Source of the DNA: an uncultured Collinsella sp.
GTDB taxonomy: Bacteria; Actinomycetota; Coriobacteriia; Coriobacteriales; Coriobacteriaceae
Direction: 5' to 3'
Length of the DNA: 64,000 nt
Assembly: GCA_958403385.1 (NCBI GenBank)
Contig: CATXXC010000001.1
Location: 121,864 to 185,863, forward strand
The position numbers and the translations under genes were made by a program. Below are positions 58,861 to 64,000 of the stretch, in pieces; the first letter of the stretch is position 1; each line of letters begins with the position of its first letter. The notes beneath the pieces are model-generated. The model ran no database searches. It was not told where the DNA came from and saw only the letters and a list, made by a program, of their open reading frames with translations.

Positions 58861-58914
58861 TGTTTCACCTCTACATTATTCATTTCCGGCTAGGCACGAT
58901 AGCATTTCTTAAAG

Positions 58915-58925
58915 TTGTTTAAACC
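58915..58925. promoter_or_regulatory. GTTTAAAC operator in front of the TreR-like gene
   Basis: TTGTTTAAACC, 55-65 bases upstream of the repressor start codon; probable autoregulation site. Confidence 0.5.
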
Positions 58926-59023
58926 GAATATCGGTAAAGCGACAGGATTTAACCGTTGACGGTTTCTGTCATGCCCAAATCGGTTTCGCTCAAAACTGCC
59001 GGTACGACAATCGTCTGGTCCTC

Positions 59024-59046
59024 TACAATGAATCCATTGTTTAAAC
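59024..59046 (+). promoter_or_regulatory. Promoter and operator of the PTS-HAD fusion gene
   Basis: TACAAT (59024-59029) as -10, followed 9 bases later by TTGTTTAAAC (59037-59046), i.e. at the expected transcription start, a classical repressor position. Confidence 0.55.
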
Positions 59047-59089
59047 GTTTCCCCACGCGCAACGCGCCTCGATATTCGGAAGGCAGAAC

Positions 59090-61540
59090 ATGCTGCAAAA
59101 AATCCAACGCTTTGGCGGGGCAATGTTCGCGCCCGCCATGCTGTTTTCTATATCAGGCCTCATGGTCGGCGTCTCCGCTCTCGCAACGACTGCGGACATC
59201 GTCGGCGATCTCGCCGTATACGGAACCCCTTGGTACGTTTTTTGGACCATCATCCAGCGCGGCTCGTGGACGGTCTTTAAACGCCTCCCGCTCCTTTTTG
59301 CCGTAGCGCTGCCCATCGGTCTTGCCCAAAAACAACCGGCTCGTTGCTGCCTCGAGGCTCTCGTCGCCTATTTTGCCTACTGCTTCTTTTTGAGCGAGAT
59401 CATTAAGCTGAGCGGAGACAACCTTGGACTTGAGTACCCGTCATCTTTGACCTCCGCCAGCGGTATCACCGTCATCGACGGCATCAAGACGCTCGACACC
59501 GGCATTATCGGCCCGCTGGCGGTATCGGCAACCGTCGTCTCCATCCATGACCGCTTCTACGATGCCAAAATTCCCGATTGGCTCGGCACCTTCTCGGGCT
59601 CCTCGCTGGTCTACCTCATCAGCTTTTTTGCCGTGTTTGCCCTTGCCGCTATCTCGGCCGCCATCGTGCCCTACGTATACGATGTAACTGATACGCTGCG
59701 TCACGCGCTTGCAGGCGTCGGTCCCTTTGGCGTGGGTATCTTTGTCTTTTTAGAACGAGCACTCGAGCCCTTTGGCCTGCACCACCTGCTCTACATGCCG
59801 ATCTACTACGACAACCTGGTCATTAACGACGGCATCTACGCCACGTGGAGCAGTTTGCTCCCCATCCTCTCCCATAGCACGCGCCCCCTTAATGAGCTTG
59901 CGCCGTGGGCCGGTTTTACCGCCACCGGCTGGGGCAAGCTCTTTGGCCTTCCTGCCATCGCAGCTGCGTTCTACTCCACCGCAAAACCCGAGCGCCGCGC
60001 CGGCCTCAGGGTCATCCTTGTTCCCGCCATCATCGCCTCGGTGGTTTGCGGCGTTACCGAGCCACTCGAGTTTCTCTTTATGTTCACCCACCCCGGGCTC
60101 TTTTTGCTCTACGCCGTCTTATCGTCTTGCCTTGCCACAACCATGAATCTCTTTGGCATCGTCGGCATCTTCTCGGGCGGCCTGATGGAGATGGCAGCCT
60201 TCAACTTTATTCCGCTCATGCGCACGCATGCCGGTGCCTATCTTTTGGCGCTCGGTATCGGCCTTGCCTTTAGCCTCATCTTTTTTGTTAGTTTTCGAGC
60301 ACTCATCTTGGTCTATGACCTTAAGACTCCGGGCCGCGAGGATCATGTCGCCAATCGCGCGGCAATCGATTGTTTAACGGGAAGCAACTTTGCCAAAGAG
60401 CAATCTCCCAATGACGAGGTCAATAGTCGAACCGATCAAGATCACGTCCTCGCTGAGCGGGTAATTCAGCTTTTAGGTGGCGTTGGCAATATCGTGGGCG
60501 CAACCAACTGCGCCACGCGCCTGCGCGTCGAGGTCGCAGACCCTTCCATCGTTGCAGATAACGCGTCGTTTGTCGCGGTGGGCGCCAAGGGCCTCATCAT
60601 TACGGGCAAGACCGCCCAGGTGATCATCGGCATCTCCGTTCCCCGCGTTAAAGAGCATTTTGACCAGATCATGGGCCTCGAGCCGGTATTTGTGCCCACC
60701 ACCTCGGCCTCCCCTGCCGCCAGCGCAGCCCATAAGCGCGGCGATATTTGCTTCTTCGATATCGACGGAACGCTCGCCTGGCAAGACCCCAGGCTCGCCC
60801 AAGACCTTCCCGAAGACGAGCGGGACCTCTCCCCCTATCCCAACGAGGCGGTTTCGCAGGCAATCCGCGAGTTTGTCGCCAACGGCAACATGGCCTTTAT
60901 CTGCACGGGACGTACCCTGAGCTGCATCCACCCCAAACTTCTTGAGCTGCCCTGGACCGGCATCGTCTGTCTTGCGGGCGGTTACGCCGAGATCAACGGA
61001 CACGCAATTCGCGATCTGTCGATGACACCCAGCATGCTGCAGCATCTTGCCCCCTATCTTGAGCAATCGGGCGAGGTCATCCGCTTTGAGGGCCTCAACG
61101 GCGTCGTGCGCATGAGTGCCGATGCGCCCGATGCTCCCGGATACGCGCGCACCCTGGGCGACGCAGTCACGCAGCTGCAACATTACAGTGTCTACAAGAT
61201 CTTGATGTCTACATCACTCGCCAACCACATCGCTCAAGATAAGGCACTTGAGCCGCTACTGTGCTTTAACGAGCTCGAACTCGAGGTAACCGAAATCTCG
61301 CCCCGCGAATGCACGAAGCGCGGGGGCATCCAGTCTGTACTCGACGCCCTCGATCCCCACCACGGAACCGTATACGGCATTGGCGACGCCAGCAATGACG
61401 TCTCGCTGATGAACGCCGTCGATATCGGTATCGCCATGGGCAATGCGCCGGACTATCTCAAGGATAAGGCCGATTACGTGACCGACACCGTCGATCACGA
61501 CGGTGTCGTTGCGGCGCTCGAGCATTTTGGGCTGATTTAG
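59090..61540 (+). CDS. PTS EIIC-EIIB fused to a HAD-IIB phosphatase
   Basis: An 816-residue fusion. Residues about 1-410 are a glucose/alpha-glucoside-family EIIC with about ten helices and the conserved substrate-site motif GVTEPLEF (321-328). Residues about 450-530 are an EIIB domain with the phosphocysteine Cys474 in GATNCATRLRV. After a Ser/Ala/Pro linker, residues about 550-816 form a complete Cof-type HAD hydrolase: nucleophile Asp557 and Asp559 (FFDIDGT), Thr606 (ICTGR), Lys743 region (TKRGG) and GDASNDVSLM. One protein could thus import and phosphorylate a sugar and then remove the phosphate. No EIIA is attached; one must come from elsewhere. GGAAGG precedes the ATG. The TreR-like neighbour suggests trehalose or maltose. 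Confidence 0.93.
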   Translation: MLQKIQRFGGAMFAPAMLFSISGLMVGVSALATTADIVGDLAVYGTPWYVFWTIIQRGSWTVFKRLPLLFAVALPIGLAQKQPARCCLEALVAYFAYCFFLSEIIKLSGDNLGLEYPSSLTSASGITVIDGIKTLDTGIIGPLAVSATVVSIHDRFYDAKIPDWLGTFSGSSLVYLISFFAVFALAAISAAIVPYVYDVTDTLRHALAGVGPFGVGIFVFLERALEPFGLHHLLYMPIYYDNLVINDGIYATWSSLLPILSHSTRPLNELAPWAGFTATGWGKLFGLPAIAAAFYSTAKPERRAGLRVILVPAIIASVVCGVTEPLEFLFMFTHPGLFLLYAVLSSCLATTMNLFGIVGIFSGGLMEMAAFNFIPLMRTHAGAYLLALGIGLAFSLIFFVSFRALILVYDLKTPGREDHVANRAAIDCLTGSNFAKEQSPNDEVNSRTDQDHVLAERVIQLLGGVGNIVGATNCATRLRVEVADPSIVADNASFVAVGAKGLIITGKTAQVIIGISVPRVKEHFDQIMGLEPVFVPTTSASPAASAAHKRGDICFFDIDGTLAWQDPRLAQDLPEDERDLSPYPNEAVSQAIREFVANGNMAFICTGRTLSCIHPKLLELPWTGIVCLAGGYAEINGHAIRDLSMTPSMLQHLAPYLEQSGEVIRFEGLNGVVRMSADAPDAPGYARTLGDAVTQLQHYSVYKILMSTSLANHIAQDKALEPLLCFNELELEVTEISPRECTKRGGIQSVLDALDPHHGTVYGIGDASNDVSLMNAVDIGIAMGNAPDYLKDKADYVTDTVDHDGVVAALEHFGLI

Positions 61541-61653
61541 GCGCGCTCCATCAAACGCACGCCCGTTGTCCCAAATCGCCAAAACTGCCGCGCCAAACGC
61601 CCTAATGTGGCAATATGTTGTCTGCATATTGCATCAACGCAACCTCAGAAAGA

Positions 61654-62679
61654 ATGCGAGAACCCGTGTCCAGTCCGTTTACCAGCTTTTTAGCCCAGCA
61701 CTTTGACCAGATTAACGACTATCTGGCCACGTTCTTTGACGGACAGGCGACCTCTGCCGATATCGAGCGCTACCTGTATGCGCCGCTCTCGGCTTTTACG
61801 GCCAACGCCGGCAAGCGCCACCGCCCGCTTATCTGTATGCTCGCCGCAACCGCAGTGGGCGGTAGCTTTGAGAGCGCCCGCAGCGCCGCGGCAGCCATCG
61901 AGCATTTCCAGTCGGGCGCGCTGATCCACGACGACATCGCCGACAACGGACAGCTTCGTCGAGGCAAGCCCTGCATGCACCTTACCGAGGGCACGGGCCT
62001 TGCCATCAATTGCGGCGACCTGGCGCTCACTATGGTCACCAAGACGGTTCTCGACGACCCCACGCTGGAGTCCGACGTGAAGCTGCGCGTGCTCCACGAG
62101 CTTACCGAGATGATCGTCCGCACCATCGAGGGTCAAGCGCTCGACCTGGGTTGGGTCCGTGACGGGCGCTTTGATATCTCGGTTGATGACTACCTGGACA
62201 TGGCGACGCACAAGACCGCGTTTTACAGCGGAGCCACGCCGCTTGCCGCCGGAGCCATTATCGGCGGCGGCAGCGATGAGCAAATCGAAGCGCTGCGCGC
62301 CTTTGGCCTGCACACAGGCCTTGCCTTTCAGATTCAGGACGACCTGCTCAACCTTGTCGGCACTAAGGAAGCCGCCAACAAGGACTTCCGCACCGACATC
62401 ACCGAGGGCAAGCGCACGCTTGTCGCCGTACACGCCCTCTCTGATGAGCGCCACCACGACGAGGTCGAGGCGATTCTTTCCTCGGGCACCGATGATCCCG
62501 CGCAGCTCGCACGCGCCGTGGAGATCTTCCAGGAGACCGACTCCATCGATTACGCCCACACTTACGCGCTCGACCTGACCGCTAAGGCCAAAGCGGCCAT
62601 CGAGAACGTTGAGCTTGATCCGCACGCACGCGAGCTGTTCCTCTCCATGGCAGATTTCTTTGTGGAGCGTCTTAACTAA
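61654..62679 (+). CDS. Polyprenyl synthetase
   Basis: Trans-isoprenyl diphosphate synthase of about 341 residues, building the prenyl chain of menaquinone or other lipids. First Asp-rich motif ALIHDDIADNGQLRRGKPCMH (DDxxD), a Lys/His-rich start (NAGKRHRPLICML), and second Asp-rich motif AFQIQDDLLNLVG where the last Asp is Asn. Chain length cannot be assigned safely; the residues before the first motif are small (Ser-Gly-Ala), as in long-chain enzymes. The start is uncertain: ATG 61654 or GTG 61666; neither has a strong binding site. Confidence 0.92.
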   Translation: MREPVSSPFTSFLAQHFDQINDYLATFFDGQATSADIERYLYAPLSAFTANAGKRHRPLICMLAATAVGGSFESARSAAAAIEHFQSGALIHDDIADNGQLRRGKPCMHLTEGTGLAINCGDLALTMVTKTVLDDPTLESDVKLRVLHELTEMIVRTIEGQALDLGWVRDGRFDISVDDYLDMATHKTAFYSGATPLAAGAIIGGGSDEQIEALRAFGLHTGLAFQIQDDLLNLVGTKEAANKDFRTDITEGKRTLVAVHALSDERHHDEVEAILSSGTDDPAQLARAVEIFQETDSIDYAHTYALDLTAKAKAAIENVELDPHARELFLSMADFFVERLN

Positions 62680-62817
62680 CGGGGGTTATAAAACCTGTCA
62701 GCAGCGTATTTAGGCACAACTTGCTACACTGTTGAGTGCATGTTTATGCATCCCTTTGCGTTGTCTATCCGACAGACGCTCAAATAGTACGAATGGTACG
62801 CCGAAAGGGGTTCGTTC

Positions 62818-63723
62818 ATGGAACCTATTACAACGGGCATGCAAGGAGCAGCCGTCGAGGACGTGCAGTCTCGTCTCCTGCAGCTCGGCTACACGATTGA
62901 TGCCGCCGAAGTCACCGACAAGTACTTTGGAGCCACCACTGAGCAGGCCGTCAGCACCTTCAGGCTCGACAGCGGCCTTGCTGCCGGTCATGCCGTCGAT
63001 ATCCCCTGCTGGAGCGCCCTTGTAGACGCTTCGTATAAGCTGGGCGACCGCACTCTCTATCTGCGCATGCCCAATTTCCATGGCGCCGATGTGCAGGCCC
63101 TGCAGCGCGCTCTCAACGTTTTGGGCTTTGCCTGTGGCGAAGACGACGGCTACTTTGGTCCGCATACCGAGGCCGCCCTGCAGCAGTTCCAGGAAAATGT
63201 CGGCCTGTTTGCCGACGGCATGGCCTTCCAGGACACCTACGCCTACATCAACCGCCTGCACCATGTGTGGGAGGGCAAGCCCTCGGTCACCGAAGCCGAG
63301 TCCCGTATCGGTTTTGCTCGCGCCGCCAACGTGCTCGAGCGCTTCCAGATTGCCGTTATCGGCGAGGACCCCATCGCACGCAGCGTTGCGTCGCGCATGT
63401 GGAATATCGCCACGGCAACGACCGACAACAGCGGCATGATGCTCTGCGACTCCGAGGTCCCAACCGACGTTGACCTGGTGCTCGAGATCGCAAGCGATGA
63501 GCTGCCCGCAGATGCAGCGCCGCGCGCCACAATCGCCCTCGCCGAGTGCCACAACCTGGCCCAGCGCATCCGCACCGCCAATGTCGCCGCGCAGCAGAAG
63601 CCAGCTCGCATTCGCATTGAGCTCACGGGCATGACGCGCTACAACGGCACTTTCACGGCCAGCGACGCGCAGACACTCGCCGTACGCCTGCTCGATGGTG
63701 TTTGCGATGCCCTCGCAGATTAG
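62818..63723 (+). CDS. Peptidoglycan-binding-domain protein without export signal
   Basis: A 301-residue protein with two PG_binding_1-type three-helix domains: about 5-65 (GMQGAAVEDVQSRLLQLGY...FGATTEQAVSTFRLDSGL) and about 83-150 (GADVQALQRALNVLGFACGEDDGYFGPHTEAALQQFQENVGL). The C-terminal half (about 180-301) has an alpha/beta pattern I do not recognise. There is no signal peptide or membrane helix, which is unusual for a wall-binding domain, but the layout recalls CwlM-like proteins that regulate wall synthesis from the cytoplasm; the amidase motif of CwlM is not evident. GAAAGGGG precedes the ATG. Confidence 0.8.
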   Translation: MEPITTGMQGAAVEDVQSRLLQLGYTIDAAEVTDKYFGATTEQAVSTFRLDSGLAAGHAVDIPCWSALVDASYKLGDRTLYLRMPNFHGADVQALQRALNVLGFACGEDDGYFGPHTEAALQQFQENVGLFADGMAFQDTYAYINRLHHVWEGKPSVTEAESRIGFARAANVLERFQIAVIGEDPIARSVASRMWNIATATTDNSGMMLCDSEVPTDVDLVLEIASDELPADAAPRATIALAECHNLAQRIRTANVAAQQKPARIRIELTGMTRYNGTFTASDAQTLAVRLLDGVCDALAD

Positions 63724-63761
63724 GTAAACTAAACGAGTTGCTTTTGGGCAACACCGCACAT

Positions 63762-63833
63762 TGGGACGTAGTTCAACGGTAGAACTCCGGTTTTTGGTGC
63801 CGGCTGTTGGGGGTTCGAATCCCTCCGTCCCAG
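63762..63833 (+). tRNA. tRNA-Gln (UUG)
   Basis: A 72-nt tRNA. Acceptor UGGGACG pairs with CGUCCCA, discriminator G, anticodon loop TTTTGGT gives UUG, T arm GGGGG-TTCGAAT-CCCTC with one G-U type pair. CCA is not encoded (GCCC follows), unlike the tRNA-Leu in this window. Confidence 0.93.
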
Positions 63834-63846
63834 CCCTTAAAATTGA

Positions 63847-63880
63847 GCGCCCTGAGTCCATAACGGCCCAGGGCGCTTTC
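63847..63880 (+). terminator. Terminator of tRNA-Gln
   Basis: GCGCCCTG / CAGGGCGC (63847-63854 and 63869-63876), followed by TTTC. Confidence 0.8.
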
Positions 63881-63891
63881 TTGTAGGCAAG

Positions 63892-63908
63892 CGGAGGGAT
63901 TCGAACCC
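63892..63908 (-). repeat. Inverted copy of the tRNA-Gln T arm
   Basis: CGGAGGGATTCGAACCC is the exact reverse complement of tRNA-Gln positions 63811-63827. It lies 59 bases after the tRNA, as the equivalent copy does after tRNA-Leu (57 bases). The remaining bases to 64000 hold no recognisable gene. Confidence 0.85.
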
Positions 63909-64000
63909 GCAAGGGTGCGAAGCCGAGGAAACGCGAAGGCGCCCCAGGTAGTGTCGAGAAAGTTGGTGTAGAGCCCCATCCGAAGCGAGTCGGCCCGGCG

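Overview
The window looks like chromosome of a high-GC, anaerobic gut actinomycete of class Coriobacteriia, most likely Collinsella. This is inferred from overall gene content (PTS-rich carbohydrate uptake, GntR and LacI regulators, split-box TATACT/TATAAT promoters, GAAAGG-type ribosome binding sites) and from the abundance of short intergenic palindromes; no rRNA is present to confirm it. There are about 57 protein genes, two tRNAs (Leu-UAA, Gln-UUG), no CRISPR array, no transposase, no integrase and no prophage.

Region by region. 1-13.7 kb: an intramembrane-sensing-type histidine kinase (cut by the window edge) with its regulator, purH, a GNAT acetyltransferase, a DUF2207 membrane protein, glutamyl-Q-tRNA(Asp) synthetase with a leaderless-type promoter, a metallophosphoesterase, a DUF4342 protein in an operon with an OmpR-type two-component system, and a VOC protein paired with an orphan PTS IIB. 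13.8-20.3 kb: a membrane-anchored hypothetical, tRNA-Leu followed by an odd duplicated tRNA end, a Ppx/GppA phosphatase, a DivIC/FtsB-like protein, enolase, yfcE-mazG and a stand-alone LarC C-terminal domain. 20.7-29.8 kb: histidine biosynthesis, with a PHP histidinol phosphatase converging on the operon hisZG-hisD-hisC-hisB-hisH-hisA-hisF-hisI-hisE; hisZ and hisG are one fused gene.

30.2-34.8 kb: an MMPL transporter with a secreted Leu-x-x-Gly heptad-repeat protein. 35.2-45.0 kb: a mannose-family PTS locus which, from its two FrlB/GfrE/GfrF-like SIS deglycases, FrlC-like epimerase and GntR regulators, I read as an Amadori-product (fructoselysine/glucoselysine-type) utilisation system. The two deglycase coding sequences are identical from start to stop codon but have unrelated flanks. 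Three promoters in this locus carry the same pair of TTGGTAT operators 34-35 bp apart.

45.2-53.0 kb: murB, a Tat-exported coiled-coil peptidoglycan hydrolase, galE, malQ and glgP. 53.1-53.33 kb holds a striking array of six 15-bp motifs in alternating orientation every 40-41 bp. 53.5-61.5 kb: a sugar ABC transporter (ATPase, two permeases, Tat-type lipoprotein), a TreR-like GntR repressor and a divergent gene encoding a PTS EIIC-EIIB protein fused to a HAD phosphatase. GTTTAAAC-type palindromes at the promoters of malQ, the ABC transporter, the repressor and the fusion suggest one alpha-glucoside regulon. 61.6-64 kb: polyprenyl synthetase, a peptidoglycan-binding-domain protein and tRNA-Gln, again followed by an inverted copy of its own T arm.
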